From assembly GCF_037892195.1 (NCBI RefSeq), contig NZ_JATACI010000002.1, forward strand, positions 1,798,001 to 1,862,000: a stretch of 64,000 bases of DNA, read 5' to 3'. Position 1 is the first letter of the stretch; every line of letters begins with the position of its first letter. Below, piece after piece: positions 9,417-17,994 of this stretch. The translations under genes and the position numbers were made by a program. The notes under the pieces were generated by a model, which did not search any database, was not told the origin of the DNA, and was given only the letters and a program-made list of their open reading frames with translations. The DNA comes from Yoonia sp. GPGPB17. Lineage in GTDB: Bacteria; Pseudomonadota; Alphaproteobacteria; Rhodobacterales; Rhodobacteraceae.

Positions 9417-10985
9417 TTACCCGGCCAATTGCTGCTCGATCAGCGCAATTGTCTCCTCAACACCGTAAAGTGCGATGAAGCCACCAAAGCGCGGGCCCTG
9501 TGATGCGCCCAAAAGCACTTCGTAAAGTGCGGTGAACCAGGCCCGCAGCGGATCAAAGCCATGCTCTTTGCCGACGGCAAAGACCATCGTTTGCAATTCT
9601 TCCGCGTCCAAACCACCATCCCAGGCTTTCAAGCGGTCAGCCAGGTCGGTCAACGCAGCACGCTCCCGATCAGTTGGTGCACGATAAACCTTCGTGGGCT
9701 TCACAAAATCATTGTAGTAACGCACTGCAAAGCCAGCAGCCTGATCCATCTGCGGGTTCTTTTCGGCAGACGCCTCTGGCGCGTAGCGCTGGATGAAGCC
9801 CCACAGCGTGTCCTTGTCCTCGGCCCCAGAGACCGACGCGAGATTCAGCAACATCGCGAATGGCACGACCATATCCGACGCTGGTACATTGTGTCCGTGA
9901 ATGTGGAACACCGGGTTGTTAGCCCGGCCCGCATCATCCTGATCAGCGTAAGCGCGCAATTGCTGGTGATACTCATCCACGGCCTTGGGGATCACGTCAA
10001 AATGCATCCGTTTGGCCGTTTTCGGCTTGAGGTACATAAAGTAGCTCAAGCTCTCGGTCGACGCATAGGTCAGCCATTCATCGATGGAGATACCGTTACC
10101 GGACGACTTGGAAATCTTCTGCCCGTTCTCATCGAGGAACAACTCATAAGAGAAATGGTTTGGTTTCTTGCCACCCAAAATCTCGCAAATCCGGTCGTAG
10201 ATCGCCGTGTTGGTGGCGTGCTCCTTGCCGTACATCTCAAAATCAACTTCCAGCGCCGCCCAGCGCGCACCAAAGTCCGGCTTCCATTGCAGTTTCACAT
10301 TGCCGCCAGTGACCGGCAGCGTCCATTCGCGACCGTCCGGGTCATCAAAGGTGATCTCGCCTTTCTCACCATCAACATGCTTCATTGGCACATAAAGGAC
10401 ACGGCCCGTTTCGGGATGGATCGGCAAGAAGATCGAATAGGTTCCTTGGCGTTCCTCACGCAAAGATTTCAGCATCACGGCCATGATATCGTCATAGCGG
10501 GCAGCAGCGCGCAACAAGATCTCGTCAAACTGGCCCGTCTGATAGAATTCGCGCGCCGAATAGAATTCATACTCAAACCCGAACGTATCGAGGAAGCGCC
10601 GCAACATCGCATTGTTATGATGACCAAAGCTCTCATGCGTCCCAAACGGATCAGGCACAGACGTCAGCGGCTTATGCATGTGCTCCGCCAGCATATCTTG
10701 CTGCGGCACATTGCCCGGGACCTTCCGCATCCCGTCCAAATCGTCAGAAAAGCAGATCAGCTTGGTCGGGATGTCAGAAATCACCTCAAACGCGCGACGG
10801 ATCATTGTCGTGCGCAACACCTCTCCAAACGTCCCGATATGCGGCAGGCCTGACGGACCATAGCCGGTCTCAAACAAAACATACCCTTTCTCGGGCGCCT
10901 TGTTTTCATACCGTTTGAGCAATGCGCGCGCCTCAACAAAGGGCCAGGCCTTCGACGTCATCGCAGCTTCACGCATCGTGCTCAT
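9417..10985 (-). CDS. lysK: Class I lysyl-tRNA synthetase
   Basis: A 522-residue class I lysine--tRNA ligase, the Rossmann-fold type found in archaea and many alphaproteobacteria rather than the class II LysS. It charges tRNA-Lys in the cytoplasm. The HIGH-type motif is [10 protein letters not shown] near residue 46 and the KMSKS-type motif is KISKSSGNG near residue 290. Length matches the family. The start is the first Met of MSTMREAAM, but the Met of MTSKAW eight codons later is also possible. The only frame-intact aminoacyl-tRNA synthetase besides trpS in this window. Confidence 0.95.
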   Translation of the reverse strand: MSTMREAAMTSKAWPFVEARALLKRYENKAPEKGYVLFETGYGPSGLPHIGTFGEVLRTTMIRRAFEVISDIPTKLICFSDDLDGMRKVPGNVPQQDMLAEHMHKPLTSVPDPFGTHESFGHHNNAMLRRFLDTFGFEYEFYSAREFYQTGQFDEILLRAAARYDDIMAVMLKSLREERQGTYSIFLPIHPETGRVLYVPMKHVDGEKGEITFDDPDGREWTLPVTGGNVKLQWKPDFGARWAALEVDFEMYGKEHATNTAIYDRICEILGGKKPNHFSYELFLDENGQKISKSSGNGISIDEWLTYASTESLSYFMYLKPKTAKRMHFDVIPKAVDEYHQQLRAYADQDDAGRANNPVFHIHGHNVPASDMVVPFAMLLNLASVSGAEDKDTLWGFIQRYAPEASAEKNPQMDQAAGFAVRYYNDFVKPTKVYRAPTDRERAALTDLADRLKAWDGGLDAEELQTMVFAVGKEHGFDPLRAWFTALYEVLLGASQGPRFGGFIALYGVEETIALIEQQLAG

Positions 10986-11088
10986 GGTTCTCTCGCTTCA
11001 ATTGAGGGCGTCATTGTGACCGCCACAACGCGCACTCCCTATTGCGAGACAGGCAAGGCGTCAATAAATGTGAGGCAGAACAAAGGAA

Positions 11089-11514
11089 ATGATGATGCTC
11101 GAAGATGCCCCAATGACCGCGCAAGATGCGCTTGCCGCCCTGATGATCGCTGTCTCTGCATCAGATGAGAACATCCGCACGGCGGAGCTGGTGAAAATAA
11201 GCAATGCAATCAACAACCTGCCGGTTTTTGATGCCTACGATGCCGAACGTCTGCCACGTATGTCCAAAATGGTGTTCGATCTCTTCGAGCAGGAAGATGG
11301 CTTGGAGGCGTTGTTCGGCTTGATCCGCGATGCCTTGCCAGAACACCTGTATGAGACAGCATATGCGCTCTCATGCGATGTCGCGGCGGCTGATGGCCGC
11401 GTTGTTGGCCCCGAAGTGCGGATGCTGGAAGAGATTCGCTATGAACTCGACCTTGACCGATTGCACGCAGCAGCGATCGAGCGCGGGTCTCGTGCGCGTC
11501 ACATGACCCTCTGA
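11089..11514 (+). CDS. TerB-like tellurite-resistance family protein
   Basis: A 141-residue all-helical protein with a TerB-like arrangement: an N-terminal helix MTAQDALAALMIAVSASDENI, then LPEHLYETAYALSCDVAAADGRV, with the acidic AADG turn typical of TerB, where Asp residues can bind metal. TerB family proteins are linked to stress response, but single-copy alphaproteobacterial members have no fixed role. There is no ter operon nearby. Start could also be the Met at 11113. It ends back to back with dacB, the two stops forming TGATCA. Confidence 0.7.
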   Translation: MMMLEDAPMTAQDALAALMIAVSASDENIRTAELVKISNAINNLPVFDAYDAERLPRMSKMVFDLFEQEDGLEALFGLIRDALPEHLYETAYALSCDVAAADGRVVGPEVRMLEEIRYELDLDRLHAAAIERGSRARHMTL

Positions 11515-12981
11515 TCAGGTCAGCCTGAACGCCAGATGCTTGAGGATATCCTGCTGTAACCGCCGCGCCCGTCTGTTCCAGCCGCGCGCACCTGGTGGGC
11601 TTTCAGCTCCGGTCAACTTGCCAGCTTCGCGCGCCTCCAGATCGGACGCAAAGAAGGCAAACGCCAGATCACGACCGTTTTTGGTGCGCACGTAACCAGC
11701 AAGTGATGACACAAAGTTTAATGTTCCCGTCTTGGCTTTCACCGAAACGTTCGGATCATTGATCACCTGCTCATCGTTCCCGACCAGACGAATATCGCGC
11801 ATAATCGGTTGCAGGGTCGGCATCACATTGGGCGCAACCAATAACCGCACCATATCGGCAGGTGACACCCGCGACTGATCGCCCAGACCCGAGTGATCGA
11901 CAAAGGAAGGCGCAATACCACCGGCGCGGGCATCGGCCCAGCGCGACATTCCCAAAGCAGAGGTACGCAAACCCCGGGGCATGCCAGCGCGCGCTGCTGT
12001 CGCAGCCATGCCGGCAGCTTCTGCCGTCAGGTTCGTTGAAAACCGTAGCATACCCCGCATGATGTCCCGCAACGACGCGCTTTGAAAACGCGCTATGGGC
12101 GTACCATTCGGCACCGCTTGCGTTTCTTTGGGAGCTTTGAGCACAATGCCATGGCTACGCGCAAACGTCGCAAACACCTCACCAGCATAAAGCGCGGGAT
12201 GCCGCACCGGCAACCACCGTGACCCTTCCTTGTTTAAGGCCGATCCGGCCACTGTCCATTGGTCGACGTCGCCTACATCGCTGTAGGTGAAGACAGGTGA
12301 TGCGCGGTCAATCACCCTGATGCGCGCCGTCGTTACCGCTGGGCGGTAGTTCTCACTGCGGGCATCCATGGTTGTGACGTAGTCCTCGCCGTCCAGCTTC
12401 CATTCGAAGTGCACGCGATTGTAGTTGAGGTTCAGCCCGGTGATTGTTGGATTATAGCCAAGGTAGTCAAACTGGCTCTCATCAATCTCATCCTGGTTGA
12501 TCAACGCATTGTCCCAGACAAGAAAGTCACCTTTGACTTCGCGCAGACCGGTGTCCTTCAATCGCTGCGCCAATTCTGCGATCTGGTCAGTAACCAGATT
12601 GGGATCGCCGCCCCCTGCCAGAATCAAATTTCCGTTTAAAACACCGTCTTCTATGTCGCCATCGGCATAAATGCGGGTCTCAAATGTATGTCCCTCGCCC
12701 AATGCCTCGATCGCATAGAGTGCAGTGAAAGCCTTGGTAACGCTCGCAGGCGGCTGCGCATTTTCGCCCCCGATATCTTCGAGTATTTCGCCAGTTTGCA
12801 GGTCAGCGACCACAACGCCAAAATCACCAGAAAACCCTTTTTCGGCGACCATTCTGGCAATTGCATCCTTGACAGGCGCGCGTGCCCGTGGACGAGGCGA
12901 CGTCAGCGGAGCATCCGCGAACGCAGTTGCAGCCAACGTGGAAGCAGCCCCTGCCAACATGGCTCTTCGGGATAGACGCAT
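11515..12981 (-). CDS. dacB: D-alanyl-D-alanine carboxypeptidase/endopeptidase (PBP4 type)
   Basis: A 488-residue periplasmic penicillin-binding protein of the S13 family that trims peptidoglycan stem peptides. The three active-site motifs are visible: SVTK near residue 85 (SxxK), STNLTAEA as SxN, and KAKTGTLN as KTG. The N terminus has SRRAMLAGAAS, a twin-arginine-like signal. GTG and GTA codons precede the ATG at 12981; that ATG has a GGGGGAG ribosome site within the end of nadD and overlaps the nadD stop as TAATG, so translation is probably coupled. An intact GCCGGC at 12010-12015 lies in this gene, one of only two I found. Confidence 0.92.
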   Translation of the reverse strand: MRLSRRAMLAGAASTLAATAFADAPLTSPRPRARAPVKDAIARMVAEKGFSGDFGVVVADLQTGEILEDIGGENAQPPASVTKAFTALYAIEALGEGHTFETRIYADGDIEDGVLNGNLILAGGGDPNLVTDQIAELAQRLKDTGLREVKGDFLVWDNALINQDEIDESQFDYLGYNPTITGLNLNYNRVHFEWKLDGEDYVTTMDARSENYRPAVTTARIRVIDRASPVFTYSDVGDVDQWTVAGSALNKEGSRWLPVRHPALYAGEVFATFARSHGIVLKAPKETQAVPNGTPIARFQSASLRDIMRGMLRFSTNLTAEAAGMAATAARAGMPRGLRTSALGMSRWADARAGGIAPSFVDHSGLGDQSRVSPADMVRLLVAPNVMPTLQPIMRDIRLVGNDEQVINDPNVSVKAKTGTLNFVSSLAGYVRTKNGRDLAFAFFASDLEAREAGKLTGAESPPGARGWNRRARRLQQDILKHLAFRLT

Positions 12982-13577
12982 TACCACTCCCCCCGCTTGC
13001 GGATGGCAGTCGATGATTGATCCGACATAGGCAAATTGATAAATGTCCAGGCGGGCGTATCCGCCTGCCCGAGGATATGGGCTGCCCGCCCAGAAAGCCG
13101 CGCTCGCGCATACAGCCTGGCCGCTTTTGACATCCGGGCCGGTATCCGGTCACCGGGTCGCGCCAGCACGCCAATAGGCACTGTTTCGATAATCCAGCGC
13201 CAGTCCTGCCAACGATGAAACTGTGCCAGATTGTCCGCGCCCATGATCCAGACAAACCGGACCCCTCGATAGCGCCGCCGCAGTGCGACCAACGTCTGCG
13301 CGGTATAACGGGTGCCAATCCGGGCTTCGATATCCGTGACGGTTACGCGCGGGTGTTGCATCATGGCGCGCGCGGCCTGCATACGGTCCGCTAAACGGGC
13401 CGGACCACTCTCTTTCAAAGGGTTTCCGGGCGACACAAGCCACCATAACCGATCCAGACCAAAACGCTTCAAGGCGACCTTCGAGATATGCACATGCCCG
13501 GCGTGCGGCGGATCAAAGGACCCGCCCAGCAAGCCAATCACCTGACCGGGCTTCCCCACAGGACATCCGCCATTCAT
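12981..13577 (-). CDS. nadD: Nicotinate-nucleotide adenylyltransferase
   Basis: A 198-residue nucleotidyltransferase of NAD synthesis that joins nicotinate mononucleotide and ATP to give deamido-NAD. The (H/T)xGH motif is in [18 protein letters not shown] at residues 14-31, and the C-terminal SSTAIR block (ISxxR-type) is [12 protein letters not shown]. Length is normal. It overlaps dacB by one base. In many alphaproteobacteria nadD lies near rsfS and proA, which are not seen here. Confidence 0.93.
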   Translation of the reverse strand: MNGGCPVGKPGQVIGLLGGSFDPPHAGHVHISKVALKRFGLDRLWWLVSPGNPLKESGPARLADRMQAARAMMQHPRVTVTDIEARIGTRYTAQTLVALRRRYRGVRFVWIMGADNLAQFHRWQDWRWIIETVPIGVLARPGDRIPARMSKAARLYARARLSGRAAHILGQADTPAWTFINLPMSDQSSTAIRKRGEW

Positions 13578-13697
13578 AACAGGCGCGCCTTACGGCATCT
13601 AAGAGGAAAAGACAGCATTCTTATGTTGTGGTCGCGGGTTGATTTCACTTGCGCCGTAGTAGCCATTCCATTGCCAAGACTGTCAATGCATCAGCCA

Positions 13698-14294
13698 CTA
13701 TTTGGCACGCATGCGATACCGTGTCGTCGTCAGCTGATCCGAAACAGCGCTGGTTTTACTATCAATAAACCCTAGGCCCCGCATATGCCTGCGGATCATT
13801 GAGTCATTCACCATAGCCGTCTTACCTTTGCGATGGATCATCCAAATATGCTTGTCAGGGTGGGCCATGGCCATGTCCGAAGCAGCCTGCAAATCTGCTT
13901 CCTCCACGAGAATCGCAAGCAGAATGGCCGCATCCCGCGCCTCGGTTACAGTCGCGCCGCATAAGGCGTCCTTCAGCGGTGCATCATCGAAGGTGCCGAG
14001 GATGAAGGCGGGTGTATCCGCAGATACACCCAGCTTTTCCGCCAAAGTCGGAGGTTTTTTCAACAATGCCTTTTGCCAGCGTGCTGCTTCACTCGCGCCA
14101 AATTCCATGGTCAGTTCCGGGCCATCGGTGATAACCCGCACACCGGCATCCACAAGCACAACATCCCTGATATGCGCACGTGGAATGTCAGCCCGCATCT
14201 CTCCGCGCAGTTGCAAATATGCGGAATCCAGATGCAGTTTTGCTTCGGCGGTTTCCCCGTTCCAATGACACACAGCTACGGCTTCGCGACCCAT
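13698..14294 (-). CDS. Conserved hypothetical protein, DUF3052-like C-terminal half
   Basis: A 198-residue protein with two halves. Residues 1-85 form a beta-rich region beginning MGREAVAVCHWNG; residues 86-198 contain PPTLAEKLGVSADTPAFILG and later HPDKHIWMIHRKGK and KTSAVSDQLTTTRYR. The latter half resembles DUF3052, a small domain with a WxxxxKGK-type strand whose function is unknown. I recognise no catalytic residues. It stands alone between nadD and the aldo-keto reductase gene. Confidence 0.55.
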   Translation of the reverse strand: MGREAVAVCHWNGETAEAKLHLDSAYLQLRGEMRADIPRAHIRDVVLVDAGVRVITDGPELTMEFGASEAARWQKALLKKPPTLAEKLGVSADTPAFILGTFDDAPLKDALCGATVTEARDAAILLAILVEEADLQAASDMAMAHPDKHIWMIHRKGKTAMVNDSMIRRHMRGLGFIDSKTSAVSDQLTTTRYRMRAK

Positions 14295-14354
14295 TTAACG
14301 CAACTCTTGTAAGGATATCTTTTCATCATATCACAGGCATGCCAAAGTCGAAAA

Positions 14355-15260
14355 ATGATAGATTTGACAACGCGCAGCGGTGCACCGCTTTCCAAGCTCA
14401 CCTTCGGCACAATGCAGTTTGGCGGCAAAGCCGACCAAGCCGAAAGCAACGCCATGTTTGAGGCCGCACGAGAAAGCGGCATCAACCACTTTGATACGGC
14501 CTATATCTATACAGAAGGTGCATCCGAGACGATCCTTGGCCCGCTGATCAAACCCGCGCGCGAGCATATCTATCTGGCCACCAAGGCCGGATATACCGCT
14601 GGCGCCTCGCGCGCCCAAATCCTTGAGCACTTTGACATTTCACGCAAACGCTTGAACGAAGATGCGGTCGATCTGCTTTACATGCATCGCTTTGACGACC
14701 GCACACCGCTGGAAGAAACGTTCAGCACCCTGGCAGAGTTGCAATCGAAGGGCCTGATCCGCCATATCGGTGTTTCCAACTATGCCGCATGGCAGGTGAT
14801 GAAGGCGCAGGCCGTGGCAAAATCACTGAACACAAAGATTGATGTTGTTCAGCCGATGTACAGCCTTGTGAAGCGCCAAAGCGAGGTCGAAATCTTTCCG
14901 ATGGCGGCAGATCAAGATATCGTGGTTGTTCCCTATTCGCCTTTGGGCGGGGGCCTTTTGACGGGCAAGTATGCGCAAGGCGCAACCGGCCGCCTGACCG
15001 AAGATGACCGCTACAAGGCCCGTTATGATCAGGATTGGATGCATAATGCCGCTCGGAAACTGTCAGAGCTTGGTGCCAACATGGGCGTGCCCGCCGCCAC
15101 TCTGGCGGTAGCATGGGCCGCAGAGCATCGCGTCGCACCAAGGCCCATTGTTTCGGCCAGATCTGCCGCACAGTTGCAACCGTCACTTGATGCCATGTCA
15201 TTCAAGATGAGTGCTGCGCTATATGATCAGATCACCGCACTTAGCATCACACCGCCGTAA
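14355..15260 (+). CDS. Aldo/keto reductase
   Basis: A 301-residue NADPH-dependent (alpha/beta)8 oxidoreductase. The catalytic set is visible: Asp and Tyr in HFDTAYIYTEG near residues 46-56, Lys in LATKAGY, and His in LYMHRFD. The C-terminal nucleotide-binding block is VSARSAAQLQPSLDA. The physiological carbonyl substrate cannot be predicted. It is followed after 23 bases by an FAD oxidoreductase and then an acetyltransferase, which suggests a small catabolic operon. Confidence 0.88.
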   Translation: MIDLTTRSGAPLSKLTFGTMQFGGKADQAESNAMFEAARESGINHFDTAYIYTEGASETILGPLIKPAREHIYLATKAGYTAGASRAQILEHFDISRKRLNEDAVDLLYMHRFDDRTPLEETFSTLAELQSKGLIRHIGVSNYAAWQVMKAQAVAKSLNTKIDVVQPMYSLVKRQSEVEIFPMAADQDIVVVPYSPLGGGLLTGKYAQGATGRLTEDDRYKARYDQDWMHNAARKLSELGANMGVPAATLAVAWAAEHRVAPRPIVSARSAAQLQPSLDAMSFKMSAALYDQITALSITPP

Positions 15261-15283
15261 GCAACCGACCGGCTTGAAGAAGG

Positions 15284-16356
15284 ATGATCGATTTTCTGGT
15301 TATCGGTGGCGGCATTGCTTAAGCGTTTCCGCCGCGGCGCGCTTGTCGGAATTGGGCACCGTCACCCTGCTGGAAGGCGAAGATGCGCTGGCGTATCACA
15401 CCTCTGGCCGGTCCGCCGCGCTGTTTGAACAGAACTACGGTAAGCCCTCGACGGTCGCGCTGAACAAGGCAAGCCGTGCCTTTCACGATGCTGCCGGTGT
15501 GCTTAGCCCACGCGGGCTACTGTTGGTTGGAAGTGCAAGCACGGCTGATCATTTCGCTGCAGATGTAGGGCAGATGAAACTTGACCGGATCAGCATGCAA
15601 CAGGCCAAGGATATGGTACCTATCCTGAATGAGGATGTGTTGGATCGCGCCGCCTATCACGCGGCAGCATGGGACATTGATACCGACAAGCTGATCCAGA
15701 CCTTCGCACGCACGGCCCGCGACAATGGCGCGACCGTCAGTACAAAGGTGCAGGTCGACGATATCAAACACACTGGCACCGGTTGGGTTGTCAGCGCAGG
15801 CCCGCTGAGTTTTGAGGCGCGTCATCTGGTGAATGCAGCGGGGGCCTGGGCAGATCATGTTGCGGGTTTGGCAGGTGTCGCCACATTGGGTTTCACACCA
15901 CTGCGCCGCTCTATGGCCCGTATTCCCGCGCCCGGAGGTCATGACGTCAGTACATGGCCTATGCTGTTTGGCCCCGGGGAAGATTGGTATGCTAAGGCCG
16001 ACGCAGGTGCGCTGATCGTCTCGCCCGCAGAAGAAGACCCGACAACGCCCCATGACGCCTATGCTGATGACATGGTTTTGGCGGAAGGGCTGGCGCGGTA
16101 TGAGGCCAACGTGACCGAGCCGGTTACACGACTGCTCAGCTCTTGGGCGGGGCTGCGCACATTTGCACCGGATCGGAACCTTGTTCTGGGGCCAGATCCA
16201 CAAGAACCCAGCTTTATCTGGTGCGCAGGACAGGGTGGATACGGCATGCAATCAGCACCCGCAGCCAGCCAGTTGCTGGCTGATTTGCTCAGCGGGGCGG
16301 CATCGGACCTGCCAGTGGACGCTGTCACAGCACTCTCTCCCCAGAGGTTTGCATGA
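15284..16356 (+). CDS. FAD-dependent amine/D-amino-acid oxidoreductase (DAO family), frameshifted as read
   Basis: The protein would begin MIDFLVIGGGIAGVSAAARL, the dinucleotide-binding GxGxxG of the DAO family, and run 356 residues, with the conserved SGRSAALFEQNYG loop, the substrate-barrel region, and the closing block WCAGQGGYGMQSAPAASQ. As read, the codons for Ala-Gly are replaced by GCTTAAGC at 15317-15324, giving an in-frame TAA and a two-base shift. Removing two bases restores one frame of 357 codons. The original would be GCCGGC (finding 1). Likely reaction is oxidation of a glycine- or D-amino-acid-like substrate; exact substrate unknown. The stop overlaps the next start as ATGA. 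Confidence 0.85.
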
Positions 16357-17060
16357 CCGCACGTTTGAATGCCCAAGGGCAACCCATCGGCGACTTGGTG
16401 CCAAACTGGACCGGATGCGCGACAATCCCGCACACGGCGATGCAGGGGCGCACCTGCGAAGTGGTCCCTCTAACGACCCAGCACAGCGCTGATTTGCATA
16501 CAGCCTTTGCGCAAGATACCACCGGAACGCTTTGGACCTATATGCCCAATGGCCCCTTCTCATCAGAGGCGGACTACGCCGATTGGGTGGCCCAAGCCGT
16601 GCACAGCAAAGACCCTCTCTTTTTTGCAGTCATCGACATGTCCACTGGTAAGCCAGTTGGCGTTGCCAGCTTTCTGCGTATCCAGCCCGAGAATGGCGTG
16701 GTCGAGGTGGGATACATCACCTTTGCCCCCGCCCTGCAACGCAGGGTCATGGCGACAGAGGCCATGTATCTGATGATGAAGCGCGCACTGGGCGAATTGG
16801 GCTACCGCCGGTACGAATGGAAATGTGATGCACTGAATGCGCCATCGCGGGTCGCTGCCGCAAGGCTGGGATTTCAATATGACGGGCTGTTCAAACAAGC
16901 GCTGGTATACAAGGGGCGCAACAGGGATACAGCGTGGTTTTCGGTACTTGATCGCGATTGGCCACAGCTGGAGGCAGAGTTCGCAAGATGGCTGGACCCC
17001 AATAATTTTGATGCTAGTGGCAAACAAAAAACTACACTACGCATGAAGATGACCGATTAA
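16353..17060 (+). CDS. GNAT-family N-acetyltransferase
   Basis: A 235-residue protein of the RimJ/RimL-like GNAT group. It has the acetyl-CoA binding segment in LQRRVMATEAMYLMMKRAL (Gln/Arg-x-x-Gly/Ala type) and the following ELGYRRYEWKCDALNAPS block with the Asn that contacts the cofactor. Starts 4 bases inside the oxidoreductase gene (ATGA), so it is translationally coupled. Substrate not known; the pairing with a DAO-family oxidase suggests a role on an amine or amino acid, which is inference. Confidence 0.85.
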   Translation: MTARLNAQGQPIGDLVPNWTGCATIPHTAMQGRTCEVVPLTTQHSADLHTAFAQDTTGTLWTYMPNGPFSSEADYADWVAQAVHSKDPLFFAVIDMSTGKPVGVASFLRIQPENGVVEVGYITFAPALQRRVMATEAMYLMMKRALGELGYRRYEWKCDALNAPSRVAAARLGFQYDGLFKQALVYKGRNRDTAWFSVLDRDWPQLEAEFARWLDPNNFDASGKQKTTLRMKMTD

Positions 17061-17145
17061 TACAAGAGGCAGGTTTTCCAGACTGGTAAGCCTTCGTAAA
17101 TGCCTCAAACTAACGGCACCTGCAGTCACAAAAGAAAGCATACCG

Positions 17146-17649
17146 ATGACCCGTTTGACCCTCGCCACAGCGATCTGTCTTTTGCCCATCACTGTCAGCG
17201 CCGAAACCCAGCTTGAGCGTTTTGAGGCATTGTCAGATAAAATGAATGTCGTGATGATCGACATGATGGCCAATGAAATCGAACAACAAGGCGGTGATGC
17301 GACAGCCCTGCGCGCGCTTGATGGCATGGTGCCGCCATGGACCGATGAAATTCGCGCAGCCGCAGGGTGCATTCTTGACACTTATATTGACGAAACCAGC
17401 GCAAGCGATGTCGACGACATGCTGACTGAAATGGACGCTATGCTGCCAACATTGTCATCGATGACAATGACTGAGGCGACCGATAACGGTGTATTTGACG
17501 CAATGACACCGGACGGTATCACCGACGAACGCATGTTAGAGATCAACGGCGCATGCGGCATGATGGAATTGCAAATCGAAGCCAGCAAGAATTCTGGCTT
17601 TATGGAAGCGATGATGGCCGCAGGATCGACGGTCCCCGACAACAACTAG
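17146..17649 (+). CDS. Secreted protein of unknown function
   Basis: A 167-residue protein with a Sec signal peptide (residues 1-19, ending VSAE). The mature protein is acidic and Met-rich, mostly helical, with two Cys (CILDTYID and GACGMMEL) that could form a disulphide in the periplasm. No family recognised. It ends convergently with the next gene, the two stop codons sharing CTAG at 17646-17649. Confidence 0.6.
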   Translation: MTRLTLATAICLLPITVSAETQLERFEALSDKMNVVMIDMMANEIEQQGGDATALRALDGMVPPWTDEIRAAAGCILDTYIDETSASDVDDMLTEMDAMLPTLSSMTMTEATDNGVFDAMTPDGITDERMLEINGACGMMELQIEASKNSGFMEAMMAAGSTVPDNN

Positions 17650-17936
17650 ATCTGATGAAAGCGTAAGGGTTTGCTATCTTCACGGACGACAACGCCTTTT
17701 GCCTCTAGATCCAGTTGAACGCATTTTTGCCACCAGCCCGAAGTAGCACCGCCAGGGAACAGATCCTCAGGCAGAAGCGGCTTGGCCGCCTCTTTGGCTT
17801 CATTGGCTGTCATGCCTGGGGCTGATTTAGGCAGAGTGGCCAGCATCGCCTGTTTCATGGCCACATATTTGGCCTTGTCGACATTGGTGGTGCGACCGGG
17901 CGTGTTGATGTTCTCAACGGCAATCTTCTCTGACAT
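17646..17936 (-). CDS. Small conserved protein, probably DUF6958
   Basis: A 96-residue protein with the pattern ENINTPGRTTNVD, APGMTANEAKEA, LPEDLFPGG and WWQKCVQLDLEAKGVV that I associate with the DUF6958 family of alphaproteobacteria. The C-terminal half looks like a winged-helix (LDLEAKGVVVREDSKPLRFH), which could bind nucleic acid, but nothing proves it. A hairpin at 17956 separates it from the oxidoreductase gene upstream. Confidence 0.55.
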   Translation of the reverse strand: MSEKIAVENINTPGRTTNVDKAKYVAMKQAMLATLPKSAPGMTANEAKEAAKPLLPEDLFPGGATSGWWQKCVQLDLEAKGVVVREDSKPLRFHQI

Positions 17937-17955
17937 GTGCGGACCTTTCTAAAGT

Positions 17956-17981
17956 GTAAGGTGGGTTCAAACCCACCTTAC
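17956..17981 (-). terminator. Perfect 12-base-pair inverted repeat after the GcvT-type oxidoreductase
   Basis: GTAAGGTGGGTT and AACCCACCTTAC pair around CA. It begins 13 bases past the stop of the leftward gene at 17995. On the minus strand the stem is followed by ACTTTAG rather than a strong T run, so it may be a weak terminator or an mRNA end-stabilising hairpin. Confidence 0.6.
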
Positions 17982-17994
17982 AAGGCTACGCCTG

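Noticed and set aside
15500..15506. GCTTAGC inside the FAD oxidoreductase gene
   Set aside because: It is in frame (Val-Leu-Ser-Pro) and seven bases cannot be exchanged for GCCGGC without breaking the gene, so it is natural, not an altered site.
17961..17981. GTTCAAACC as a tRNA T-arm
   Set aside because: It is the centre of a longer perfect palindrome and has no acceptor or anticodon arms around it.
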